A model generated the notes under the pieces. It did not search any database. It saw only the letters and a program-made list of their open reading frames with translations, and was not told the origin of the DNA. From assembly GCA_013398955.1 (NCBI GenBank), contig VWPU01011629.1:62001-126000 (forward strand): a DNA stretch of 64,000 bases, read 5' to 3'. The stretch is from Callaeas wilsoni. Taxonomy: Eukaryota; Chordata; Aves; Passeriformes; Callaeidae. The position numbers and the translations under genes are program-made. This document shows, one piece after another, positions 13,259 through 24,700 of the stretch. Position 1 is the first letter of the stretch; each line of letters opens with the position of its first letter.

Positions 13259-15837
13259 CTGCTCAGACAGTGTCACTTCACTCCAAATCCATCAGCTGTT
13301 TTTGTTTCCAAGGGCTTTGCATGGTTTTGTTTTTTGATGCACTGCTGATACTGTCTGCCACACTCATTTTTCCACGGTCAGTAAGTCACCCTAAAAATTC
13401 CTCTGTGCCCATTAAACTAACAGAGCTCATCTGACAGGGCTCATAGCAGTAAAAGCCAATTACAAAACAAAGAATTATGTTAAATGGGTTTCTGATCCTG
13501 GGTGCCAGGCCAGGAGACAGCCCAGGCCAGGGCTGAGATGTGAGCTCAGCTTGACAATCTCTGCTAGGAAACCTATGCTGGAAAGGCTGGGCAATGCTTT
13601 TAGTTCAAAAAAAACCTCAAACCTCTTGAACTTCACATTTCTTCCTTCTCTCTCAGCTCAAATCCCAGCCTCAGCTCAGTTAACCCAGTGGGACTTTGGC
13701 CAGGAAAGGGCAGGATTTTCCCCAAAGGCCCCAGCTCTCCAGCTCTGTATTTATCTTCAGAAGAGGCCAGTTGGATACCCTTGAGCTGGGCGCCAGCTGG
13801 GAAACAGTCAAGAAGAGCTGGAGTATTTGGCTGTTGGTCCTTTTTTAAAGCTGAGCATAAATTTTCGTTTTTGCTGGTTGATGGTTTTATTATCTGCAGC
13901 GAGATAACAGCATTTTTTGCCTATAAACCTTGTGCTCCCACAAACAGCTGTATCCTCTGCCAGTTCCCATTGGTGCTGGGTATGGTCAAAGGAGGCTCAA
14001 CGAACACTTATCTTCCAATGGACTCTCTGGGATGGCAGAGTTAGGAGTTTGCAAACACAAGGCTCACATATCTTCTGGATTTTTTTCAGTCCTACCTCTT
14101 CAAAATGTCCACATTCACAATAAAAACATGTAATAAGAAAAACTTAAAAATTCCCAAATTTCCAAAACTCAAACCATGAAGAAAATCTTGATCCAAGCAT
14201 TACAAACATCAGACATTTGATTACATCAGATGCCCTGAAGCCAGAAGCTGGGGTTTTTAATGATGTAGATACCTCAAGACCTTTTCCCTTGCTAAAACCC
14301 TCTGCATCCTTGCCTCAGTCCTTTTCTTGGCACCTATACGGGCAGGAAACCTGCTCCTGGTGTCAAGGACAGTGACCACCACAGCAGTGCAGTGTTGACT
14401 CTGGTCCTGTGATGTTTCTGAGAACCCAGCATGCTGAAGAGCAGAGTACAGCAAGAGGAATAAGGTACGGAAGAATAGCAGGGGTTGATCCTCGTCTGGT
14501 GTAAATGAAATGATGAAAATGAAATCACTGAAGATACAGCTTGATGGCAAAGGCCTTGATAGCAATCCTGAGACAGGTGGGATGAGTGTTAGGAGAAAGT
14601 GGACACCTGAGCTCATCAGTCCTAGTTCCTTGGAGAACCAAGAGAAAGAAATGGCCACTTTCAGGGTGCAAATGATTAGCCTCATTCTAGAAACATTTTT
14701 TCATTTTCTCCCTAGAAGTGGACATAATATAACCACCCAAAGATGACTCACTCTTAGCGGCATCAGATCTCTCTCCAAACTGCCAGAGGAATCACAGCAA
14801 GGACACCCTGACCAGCTGGTAGAGATCAGCAAGGACTTCTCCCTGTTTCTGTCTTCTAGGAAGCAAATTTCAGGTCATTAGTGGTGCTCTGCTCTTCAGC
14901 AGACTCATCAGTATCTCAACTAGCTCATCTCCAGAGGGAAAGAGGGAAAAAGACAGCAGGCAGTTAACTGCTCTCAAGCTGCTCCTTTGTGCCAATACCA
15001 CTCCATCTCCGGTATTGTTTACACAGAAATAAAAGCTGAACAGTGTCAGATCTTAAAATAACTTGCTGTTTGTGGAGCAGGAAAACCAGGGTCAGGGAAG
15101 TTTGGAACAAATTTAAAGTGGCAGGAAGGCTAAGGAATGAACCGTGACTTGACCAAGAAGGTAGGTGCTTGCATGCACCTTAAGTTTAACCATGAACCTG
15201 GTGCAAAGTGAATTTGTGCCACCCGGTCTCCCCCACCTATTCCAGCGAGGCTGGGTCAAACCTGGGGCCAAGATATGACATCTGCATTTGTCCTCCAGAA
15301 TTAATCTGCAACTATCGCTGTTTCCTGTGTTAGGAACACTCAGAACATGATAGAAAAGGATGAAGGGGGTCTGATCCACATGCCCTTGAGGCATGCAACC
15401 GGTGGATCTAGATGTGACATAGGTGTTTTGAAAGAGGGCGCTCCTTGGCACTGAATGCTGAAAGTATTGACGGGAACACTGAGGAAAAGGCTGCATGTCT
15501 ACCTATGGTGGAACATCAGGTCAGAGTACAGGGCTCAAGGCTCCACATTCCTGTCCCAACACAAGCTGCCTCCAAGTCCCAAATGGAGCAGGGGACATTA
15601 GATCTTTGGGTAGGTGAACAAACATGGGAAGGTGGGATATCTGGAGAGAATCCAACCAAATATGCCTCCTCCATCCCATGGGTCAAGCTCAACTCAACCA
15701 CACTCTTGTTCATTGATTGTTGTACTGTCTGCCAGGGGACAGACTGGCCTCCGTGTAAGCTGATATTCACGTACAACTCATACCAGAGCTTAAAGATGGA
15801 GTCAAGACCAATTGACTTGTGTCAACAGAAGCTAAAA

Positions 15838-16113
15838 AGTCAAGTGGTACAAGGGGGAATAAATTTAATCTGTCAAGGGGTAGGTTTAAATTATATATTA
15901 GTAAGAAATTCTTTCCTGTGAGGGTGGTGAGGTGCTGGCAGAGGTTGCCCAGAGAAGCTATGGATGCCCCCTGCCTGGCAGTGTTCAAGGCCAGGTTGGA
16001 TGGGGCTTTGACCAATCTGCTCTATTAAAAGGTGTTCCTGTCCATGGTTAGGGTTTGGAACTGGATGATCTTTAAGGTCCCCTCCAACGCAAAGCATTCT
16101 GTGATTCTTTGAA
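15838..16113 (+). mobile_element. CR1 LINE, 3'-end fragment
   Basis: Sense-strand CR1 text: GAAATTCTTTCCTGTGAGGG, GTGGTGAGGTGCTGG, GGTTGCCCAGAGAAGCTATG, AGTGTTCAAGGCCAGGTTGG, then GATGATCTTTAAGGTCCCCT and ATTCTGTGATTCTTTG at the 3' end. It is 5'-truncated, about 275 bp long and moderately diverged. Confidence 0.93.
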
Positions 16114-16166
16114 GTTGTGGCCCACTTGAGGGCACAAGGCTCCACAAGGGGCTGCCTGCTCTGTCG

Positions 16167-16180
16167 CCCTTAGATGGCAG
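16167..16180 (+). promoter_or_regulatory. CTCF-like motif
   Basis: CCCTTAGATGGCAG matches the usual CTCF core (CC-A-S-Y-AG-R-K-GGC-R-S) at about 12 of 14 positions, with the mismatches near the left end. It lies about 55 bp beyond the 3' end of a CR1 copy. Occupancy cannot be judged from sequence. Confidence 0.3.
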
Positions 16181-17294
16181 TGCTGCCTGCAGATCCCAAA
16201 ACAATGCATGGCAGGGCCCGGGTGCTGTCAGGGACACAAGGACATCCTCACCCCCATTTCTCATCCCACATTCCTCAGCCTCTACACACTCCCTAACTGG
16301 GCACTGGGCTTGTAACTCCTCCAGGGCACACGTAGGGAAGGAAGGAGGCATGTGCCAGGCACGATAGCAAGGAAGTACCTGGTCTTGTGGCAGTCAATAG
16401 TATTTCCCCTCTGCTTTGGTTCTTCCTGGCCATGGGAGAGGCAGTGGTGGCAGGAATACCAAAACTGTCACCTTGCATGGGCTGCCTGGTGCCCTGCTCC
16501 TGCATGCGGGGATGGGGAACACTGGTGACTTGGGAGTGTTTAGGAGAGGTGGATGGTATACAATGTTCAAACCTTGTTTTACTCTAGTCTTGCAGCCCAC
16601 AGGCTCTTCACTGAGTTTTGGGCAGCTCCTGTCCTCCCAACAAGTCTTCAGGGATATCTGTGTTGTTTTCTTCTCTGGTCCATCTTGAGATCCCTTTGTT
16701 GGGCAAACACCGAGGCAAACCTGGCCGCAAGGAATTGATGGGCCTGGAGGTATCACTGGCCTGTGATGGGACAAGCATGCTGTTGGGAGGGAAGTGAGGA
16801 GGGTGCAAGAGCAGCCAGATGGGCTCATAACACAGACTTGCAGGCAGCAGGCTGGGGAGCAACCAGTCAGCAGCCCACATGGGACCCCCAACCAAAGCAA
16901 GTCAAGTGAGAGCAATAAATTTGCTCTCCTTGGCTGGAAGGGGGCAACTGGTGGAGGGTCTGGGGCAGAACCAAGCCAAAGAGGCCCACGCATGTGAGGT
17001 GCAGATCTCACCAGTGTGAGCAGAGAGTGACTGGTGTCCAGAGGCTGATCCACTAAACTGCTAGAATGAGGACGTCTGAGTGGAAGGAGGAAGGAGAGAC
17101 ACATCTCCATTAAATTTTAATGCTCAGCCCTGACCTGTGTTCAGCGAGACAGTAAAAGCCTATGGATTGCTGGGGATTGATCCTGGTCATGATGCAAAAT
17201 ACCAATGCCAAGCCTTGGAGAACCCAGAACTGCCCTGGAGCAACTCCCTGACAGAAAGCAGAGAAATAAATAAAAGAAATTAAGTCCCTGATGG

Positions 17295-17308
17295 AAAAAA
17301 AAAAAAAA
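17295..17308. repeat. 14-base A homopolymer
   Basis: Fourteen consecutive A within TGATGG...GACTAC. No retroposon body is recognisable immediately upstream. Confidence 0.85.
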
Positions 17309-19509
17309 GACTACAACATGCCTGGACTGGGTGGGAGAGGCTACTGCTGCCAGACACAACCCATCAGGGCAGGAGCCCAGTGCCATCCTTTTCCCACGCC
17401 TTCCTCACCCTCTCCAAGTGGAGGGAGCTTTCGGCTCAGAGCAAGGACATCTACTTACCTGCAAATATTCCCTTCCCTGGTTCTATGTCTGAGTTAAACC
17501 TCTAGCACACGGGCATTAATGATGTGCATGAATAAGCTTTTAAACTCTCACTAGTGTCTTCTCAACAGCCACGAATCCAAGCCCCTGAAAGAGCCCCTTT
17601 TCCATGGAGGAGGTAAAAGAGGAGCGCCAGGGAGGTGCTGGGGGTGGCACAGTAAATTGACATAAAGTTAATAAAGTCACTGACTCCTTTGAAATAACTA
17701 ATCCTTGCACAGGGCCCCTGCAAGGCCATGCTCACTGCATGGGCACATGCTAGTTCGTGAGAAATTAAACTACAGGCTGCCGTAGCTGCACCTCTGTCGT
17801 ATTGGGGATGGGACAAGGAGGGGTTTTGGCTGAAGTGTCAGCTTCAGAAAGGGTTAATGGCACATGAGATATGTTTAGTGGGATTTGGTATTTCTTTTAA
17901 CTTCAACAAACAAAGCGTATGAGAAAATCCAGTTCACAGCTGAGCCCTGGCTGCCTGCCCACTAGGGCAGGGAAAATGCAGATGGTTTGAAATACCCACG
18001 CGCTGGCCTTTCTCATGTAGCCTGTGGCCCTGGGTCCCCGGCTGGTCTCCCCCCGTTGTATTTGGATCACTCAAGGTGGCAGCAGTGCAAACTGCAGTGT
18101 AAAGGCAGCACCGAGACAGGAGCCAATCTACTTTCCTTGAGCACGGTTGGCTTCCTCAGACACGCAGAGGAGCTGGGATCCTGTGAGGCTCTGCTTGTTC
18201 AAAAATAGTAATTAGCTCTCAAAGTAAAGACGTGTTAATAGAAACAAAGAGCTTCGCCACAGTCTGGGTAAACACTTTAGAATCAATTTAATTTCCCTTC
18301 TCCTGGCAGATGTAATCGTGCTCTGCAATTATTTTCAGGTTGGGGCAGGGAACAAAGCCACTGGGGCAGCTTTGCTGAGCGGCTGCTCCTTGGGACAGCC
18401 AGCAGGACCCACAGCTTCCTTGACATTCAGGCCCCTGAGGCTGAAACGAGCTTCCTTCCGCTGAACCAGATGTATAATGCAGCTGGAGATCAGCAAAACC
18501 AGCAGTGAGCCATAGCATGACATTAAATTGACCTAAAGTCCAGCTTCCTTCTTAATCCTGAGAGTCCCCCTGTCTAGACAGGACATGAAGGACTAATGTG
18601 AAAACCAAGTGACAGAAAATTTACTCTCCCATTGAGCTGCAAATGGAAAGAAGCATTGAAGGGTATAAATCTGTCTGCCTTTCAATTGTTTTGCCTTTTG
18701 GGAGCATGGGCAGCACCTAAGCATGGTCCCACACTGGTGCAGAGGGTTTGCAGCCAGTTTATACCACTGCTTCCAGGTTGCCCATTTGCTTACTAAATCA
18801 TGCTAAAAAGCCTTTTTACCCTGCCTTTTCCCTACCACCACAGGGAGCTGGTGGAACAGGCTTTTACCCAAACTGCCCCAAAAGCTAATGAGTTTGTCCT
18901 CCATCACCAGGTGGGTTATAAGCAAACTAGTGACCGGTGGCTGGGGCTCAGCTGATGTGGGGTGTCCCTTCGAGGAGGCAGTAATTCAGCATATGATGGC
19001 AACTGTACTAAATGCGTTTTCTGGTGATGGAGCATTCCCCCAGCTGGGATGTGAGTACAGCCCAGCTGGGAACAGCCTGGCTGTGGGGCCAGACCCAGCA
19101 AGGCTTTTGGGCCAGTATAAAGCAATCACACACCCAGGAACAAGTACAACCAGAAAAATGTGCACAGTGGCTTTGCTGGCAGTTTCTGATCTTGTTCCAC
19201 CATGCTGCCTGTCTGCTGGGAGGAGGTTTGGTTAATTAATTGCTACAATTAGCATGGAGCTATTCCTGCCCATGATGGTTACCTTTTCTTCCCCTTTTTG
19301 GTTCATCCAATTACCAACTCATTCATTCTCCAAGGCAGATGCCACAACACAGCACAGAGAAGTTTGAGAATGAGGAGAGGAAGGTCCAAGAACAAAATGC
19401 CAAGCGTCCCAAGCTCTGCTTCTACCCAGGAACTATCTTAATCTTGCACAAGCTCTTGATCCTCTCCCATCCATCCACCCTTGACTTAAAGGAGGTGATG
19501 AAGAGGGAC

Positions 19510-19529
19510 CACAGCACAGCACAGCACAG
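19510..19529. repeat. (CACAG)4 microsatellite
   Basis: Four perfect CACAG units in a row. Confidence 0.9.
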
Positions 19530-21428
19530 TTACAAACATTGGTATGACTGTTTCATTACTCCCTCCAGATGACTCCTCATGAAGGATGCATGACGAGCTT
19601 ATACATGCCAAGATGGACAAGACTCCCAACACCCATCATGCTCCAATGATCCCTCAACTGCTCTGCCAAGCCTCAGGCCATGGGTTCTTCAAATGAAAAT
19701 TACCCACTTTGGGAAATCGATGATTTATTTGCCATTACTTAGCAGAGATGGTGAAGGAAAGGTGAGCATGGGGTCACTGCTTTGGCAAGGACCAAAGCAA
19801 AGCACCAGCCCTGAATAATTCATGCTCCGTCTCTGCTGCAGCATCTGGACACATCTGCTGCATTTGCCGTTGCAGGCATTTTCCTGGCTTACTCAGAAAA
19901 TCACGCTTTGGCAGCTGGGTACTGTTTCAAGTGGGTACTTTCCCTACAGCATTAACGAGCTGTGATTCTGTTACAAATAGGGATTTTTGTTCCTCTTTTG
20001 CTGATGTCACTCCATGATCCTGCAGGGAATAGTGCTTGGATCTCTGCAGCCTGATGATCCCTGTGTGCCCTTTGGGACAGATGTACTTGCAAGCGGGAGA
20101 TTGTTTTTCCTTTTGCTGCCCAGATTTATATTTCACTGAAGTCCTGTATCGATCCTGCTGCCGCTGGGCTGAAAGCTCATTTTACTAAATGAGAAGAAAA
20201 ACAGTTCCCCCAGCTGAATGCACGCAAAATGGAAAATCCTGCAATGGAACAGCTCTTAAAAGGGGCCTGAACAATTTTGCTGAACCTCGAGGGCTGCGCT
20301 GCTGACATTGGAACGGTATGTAATTTATTTAGCCTGACCTTTCCCTGAAAGACCTGGCTGGCGACGTTATCAAGGATCCTTTCTACCACTTGTGCACCCA
20401 TTGCCAAGGTGACATCCTGTTTCATGCGTCAGTCAGAGAAGAACGCATCCGCGCTGCTGCGATGCTTTGTTTGCTGTCCTGCCTGACAAGCTCTTGGCAG
20501 GGTTTCAGCTCCTGCGGATGGCAGCTGCTCCACAAGGGACCAAAACAGATTCAAGCTGGACGTTATTATAGGGAGTTTCATGCAGACAGAGCACAGGTCT
20601 GGAGTACCTTGGATGAGACTGGACCATGGATGAGATGCAAAGATAGCCAGAGGCACTACCATGTATAATGGGATGGGCAGGTGATAGCAGAGCTGCACCA
20701 CAGGCTCACTCTCCCAATCCCATCTCACTTGGGATTTAGGTGTGCCTTCATGGTGCTGGGAAATCAGAGGAAGCTCACCAGTGCTTAATGCAGAGGCTTG
20801 CCCAAGTGCAACTGAGTACGGATGGTGGAGCACAACTTGGACAATAGGTCCCATCACTGCACAGAGACTACCTGGAGTTTTCCTTCCCCCCCTCCCAACG
20901 CTTTCCCTGAGGGTCCCAGGAAGAGATGCGGATGCAGGTGCAGGAAGTATGCCTGTCCTTCACATGAGAGCCTGTCAGCAGTGGGGACAACTGCAGAAGA
21001 GAGGAAAATAGTTCCAGTAAAGCTTCTCCCCCTACTCCACCAAGGGATTGAAACCTCTGAACAACGGGCATTTTCCTACTGGTTCCTACCACTCTCAAAG
21101 GGATTTTGGTGATGGATAGGGTCAAACGCTGCAGCTAAAAAAGTCCCCAAACACCACCAACTTCTTGTAAGAGACTGAAAGGTCTACAGTTATGAAGGAT
21201 AAAAATGAATTAGGTGACTAGCTAATTCATAGCCAAGACAGCTCTTCAGATGTCAAAGGCATCATGAAAGCCTCATGAAAGTTTCCCACATGTCCATCCC
21301 TTTCCCACTTCAGCCCCCCAGCCTTGTGGCAGGCTCCACCGCCCTCCTACAGGTCTGATCTGCAAGAGGAGCTGGGCCCTTTGGGAGGACAGCAGAGAAG
21401 ATGCTCTTAGCCATGGACCTGTCTCTCA

Positions 21429-21434
21429 TGGTAC
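21429..21434 (-). other. GAB2: 5' splice site (donor) of GAB2 exon 2
   Basis: On the minus strand the exon ends ACACAG and the intron begins GTACCA. CAG before the cut matches the consensus, while the intron side (GTACC rather than GTAAG) is only moderate. Homology to GAB2 stops at the same place. Without splicing, translation would run on for about 41 codons into the intron and then stop. Confidence 0.9.
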
Positions 21435-21735
21435 CTGTGTTCTCCTCGGACTGGTTGAAGCCACATATCTGGCAGATGCTGCGAACCCATTTGTTCATGT
21501 CGTCCTCAGTCTCAGCCACCAAGTAGAAGGTCCTGTCACTTGTCTTGATGTCGAAGATGTAGCTATCTTGCAGCTCCTTCTTGTTGAAGGTGAGGCCCGC
21601 ATCCACTTGCTCGCAGAAATTGAGGTTGATGACACGCAAAGGTTTCTTGGAGTGGTCATTTTTGTAGTACTCCAGGACATCGGGGTCGCCACTCATCCGA
21701 CCGCTGCGCAGGACGAACCAGCGTTTCTTCCATGC
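21435..21735 (-). CDS. GAB2: GAB2 exon 2 (partial CDS): most of the PH domain
   Basis: This exon encodes 100 residues plus the first base of the next codon, from [10 protein letters not shown] to [13 protein letters not shown]2 is a cytosolic scaffold: its PH domain binds PI(3,4,5)P3 at the plasma membrane, and tyrosines in later exons recruit SHP2, PI3K p85 and GRB2. Seen here: the basic strand (KKRW, R near residue 10), the [12 protein letters not shown] segment, and the C-terminal helix [11 protein letters not shown] with the invariant PH tryptophan. The first PH strand is missing because it lies in exon 1. GAB2 is preferred over its paralogues: [20 protein letters not shown] and CGFNQ fit GAB2, GAB1 has LTGDPDV and CGFNP, and GAB3 diverges strongly (recalled, not searched). 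The exon starts in phase 0 and ends in phase 1, with a GCA codon right after the acceptor AG. Met at exon codon 14 matches the start of the shorter human isoform. There are no frameshifts or stops. Confidence 0.97.
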
Positions 21736-21756
21736 CTGAAACCAAGACAAGAACAA
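21736..21756 (-). other. GAB2: 3' splice site (acceptor) of GAB2 exon 2
   Basis: Read on the minus strand, a T-rich tract ending in TTGGTTTCAG directly precedes the first exon codon (GCA, Ala). The AG occupies 21737-21736. The reading frame stays open upstream of it for about 45 codons, but that peptide does not resemble a PH domain, so the protein homology fixes the boundary here. Confidence 0.93.
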
Positions 21757-24700
21757 GCATGAACCCCATTGCTGAATCTGTGAGAGTGAAAAACCACTGC
21801 TAGGCACAGGGTGACACAGAGGGACACGACACTTCTCCACCATGGGGTGCTCTGGGATGCTGCTCAGCATACCTGCAAGAGGTGCATAGACTCAGCTCAG
21901 CTCTTCATTTCAATACTAAAATCCAGGAGAATTAAATACTGAAATAGCATAAGATGACCCCAAAAGGTGCCAGTCTTGAGGCTCAGATGAACCTTGCTCC
22001 TACCCTACAGCCCAGCAATGCTCCCAGGACCCAAATGCCCTTTTCTCCGTGATGTGGGATAATCTGTGCAGTGGCATTACCGGGTGTCGCAATGCCCAAA
22101 TGCCTTCCAGCACCTTGGAGGGGCTCAGGCACTTCGGATGCAGCACCCTGGGTGTCCTAACCTTCAGAGAAACACCTGAGAGCATCACAGGATGTTTCTG
22201 CAGATACTGACCATGCCAATCCCGTCTCTTTTTAAATGCCAGGATAGAAAGACTAATAAAACCAAAGGAGAACTGGTTTGTTTTTTTAAATATCAGGAAT
22301 AATGCCAGGGAGACCCATGGAGAATCCCAGCTTCATTTGTTTTTCAGCATCCTCTGCTTCCTGGCACGTAGGTAACTCCTTTGCAAAGGAAAAGGTTATC
22401 ATTGATTCTTCCAAGCACTGCTGACAGCAGCCCCCAGCCAAACTACCCGTGGAATGGACTCAGGGGGTTGCGGAGTTTGAAGCAAACCAGCAAAACAAAT
22501 GTCAGCCATCAGGCCTGACCCTGAGAGCTGTGGCCCTGCTGGCCTCCCCACACCAGACACAGCTGGGAGCCTGCAGGATGGGGAACAGCCACAAGGATAA
22601 TGTGCTAAATGCTAAAACTGAAATTACAGGGAAAATTGTGCAGGTGCAACCCCCCATCCCATGAGGTGGGCAGTGTGGTTTTTTGGGGTGTGCTCTGCAT
22701 GAGGATCATGGCATCTGTGTGAGAGATGCATGGGGTGAGGGACCACCTCAAACTGCACTCTTTTGCAGAGTTATGCTCCCTTGCAGAGGCCGCAGCTCCC
22801 ATGGCCTAGGGAAAGGAAGGGACATCTTTACATCTAAGTGTAGTCCTTAAAACAGCTTGTTCAGGCTGACTTTGAAGGCAGCAAAGGTTTGAGAAGTGCA
22901 TGTGGATAACCATGATGTGAATTACGACCATTGCTCCTGCATTACCTGACAAAGACCTCAAGTTGTACCAGAGGATGCCAAGGGAGGGGATGTGGTCCCC
23001 ACCATCCTGCCCTGGTTCTGGACAGTGGTGCTTTTTTAATGAGATTTACCTTACTTATATTTTTATATATAACCAGTTTTTGGAGTTCTGATGATTGTAA
23101 GAGGTTGGGTTATGAGGAAGCACACGGTATTTCTAAGGAAAAACAAACACCTTTAGTAACCCAAGAGAAACACCAAGGCAAGCAGTGTGCTGCTCCCTCA
23201 TTTTGCTCCCTGGTTGCTGACCACAGGCTTTGCATATTGGTGATGGGCACATGCTAGATCTCAGCCTGCATCAGGATCCCACAATTTTGGAGAATTTTGT
23301 GGCTGAAATAACACTATCATCCTATGATGTTTTCCCTGAATAGTCTGATTCAGACCATACTTCTCAAAAGCTTAAAAATAGCTTTTGTTGGTGTCTTTGA
23401 GATTTGTAATCAAATTAGTTTTGCACTAATTCTCAAAACGACTCCTGGTGCCAGGACAGCAACTTCAGTGCAATCTTCCAAAGGCAGCGAAGCAGCAAAT
23501 TGCTTAGCAAGAGGACGTGCAAGGCTAGCAGATTTTGGCTTAATCTCACCCACTTCTCATCAAAACGGATGCTTTTGAGTGACAAAATAGACACAGTGGA
23601 GCTGTGTCCATCAGGGACAGAAAAAACCAATTTCACCAGGCAGCAGAAATAATTTGCTAGTCCATCTCCTCAAAATGGATCACCCAAATCATCGGGAAAA
23701 AACCTCATGAACATTTTTTTCCTAGTTCTAGATGGTAAATGTCCTGCTAGCTTCTTCCTGTTAACACCGAGTCATTTCTTTGCAGCCACCTGGCAGGACT
23801 AAGGCATGGGCACACATCAGTGAGGGGACTGCAAGAAAATGGAGTTGTGCAACCACATGAACCAGCACCTGAATGCAGACATCCAGCACCAGTTCTTGCT
23901 CTTAGCTCGTTGCTTTCCAACCATCTAGAGTCCAGTTTTGCAGTCTCCCTTCATGGCTGAGACATTGCATTACAGAACCCCCGAAGTGCAGAAACTAGAC
24001 TCCGGAATTTAGAGTTTTCATGGGAAAAAATGGAGGAAATGCTGCAAGCAAGACAAATGATGCTACCATGACCTCTCTTTTTACCACCAGTGTGAGAACC
24101 AGAACTCCTCCAGTTCTCTTTGGTCTGTCTGGTAGCAATGAAAAGTACCACACAGTCGAGATCTGGCAGAGAAAACAGTGTAACATGTACAGTCTGGTGG
24201 TTTTGGGTAAGTTTTAACATAGGCTGGTTGTGAAAGAATGGGTCTTGCTGGCACAAATTTTCTTGGAAAGCTTCAGGAGGTGGAGTATTATTGGAGGGTG
24301 GGACCACTGGACAGGGCAGGAGCCCCATAAGCCTGGGAAGACCACCCTGTCCATCTCTGTGTGGTGCCCTCCTGATGATAAAGAGTCACTGGTGTTCTTC
24401 TAATACAGCTTCTGACCCAGAAAAAGAGCTCATGGCAGCAGTGCCTGGAATGCCTGTCCTGGACAGGTGGCTGTAGGCAGCACAGCTGGAGGCATCTCCC
24501 ACCACACTTCCCTGCAGCAGGACCAGCTGTTCCTGCCTCCTAAGATCAGCTTCCAAGCCAGAGGAATAAGCAATGATCACTAGAAGAGAATGGAAGTAAC
24601 CAGTAAAGAAAGAGACAGGAATCTCCTTAGTTTTGTGGACATTTTCTCTGAATTTTTGAGTACTGGGCTCAGCAAGTTTATTTTACTTCTTCCCTGTGGA

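Larger units (their letters stand above)
10936..15837 (-). other. GAB2: GAB2 intron 2, middle part
   Basis: No exon is recognisable. The block contains a pair of opposed CR1 scraps (11691-11798), an A-rich run near 11347-11358 and a pyrimidine-rich stretch at 13228-13258. A 202-codon open frame on the minus strand (12613-13221) has no domain or homology that I recognise. The rest is unremarkable unique sequence. Confidence 0.75.
16114..21434 (-). other. GAB2: GAB2 intron 2, part next to exon 2
   Basis: No further exon is seen. The longest open frame in the window (238 codons, minus, 16394-17110) falls here and is proline-, cysteine- and leucine-rich without a recognisable domain. Also present are a 14-base A run (17295-17308), four CACAG units (19510-19529), an AT-rich island at 18190-18340, and a region with scattered CpGs at 20160-20470, about 1 kb from exon 2. 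Confidence 0.75.

Noticed and set aside
15767..16145. Open frames on the minus strand overlapping 15.8-16.1 kb
   Set aside because: They are antisense readings of a CR1 3' fragment and do not encode a CR1 protein.
16394..17110. Longest open frame in the window, 238 codons on the minus strand
   Set aside because: It is rich in Pro, Leu, Ser and Cys with no domain, no signal of codon selection visible to me and no matching splice context. It lies in a GC-richer, stop-poor stretch and is probably chance.
1..21434. GAB2 exon 3 (proline-rich and YVPM docking region) inside the window
   Set aside because: No PPPRPPKP-like, YVPM-like or other GAB2 middle-region peptide appears in any minus-strand frame here.
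21310..21870. Treating the whole open frame around the PH exon as one coding unit
   Set aside because: Homology to GAB2 begins exactly after an acceptor AG (exon base 21735) and stops exactly at a donor GT (21434). The extra 45 codons upstream and 41 downstream are intronic.
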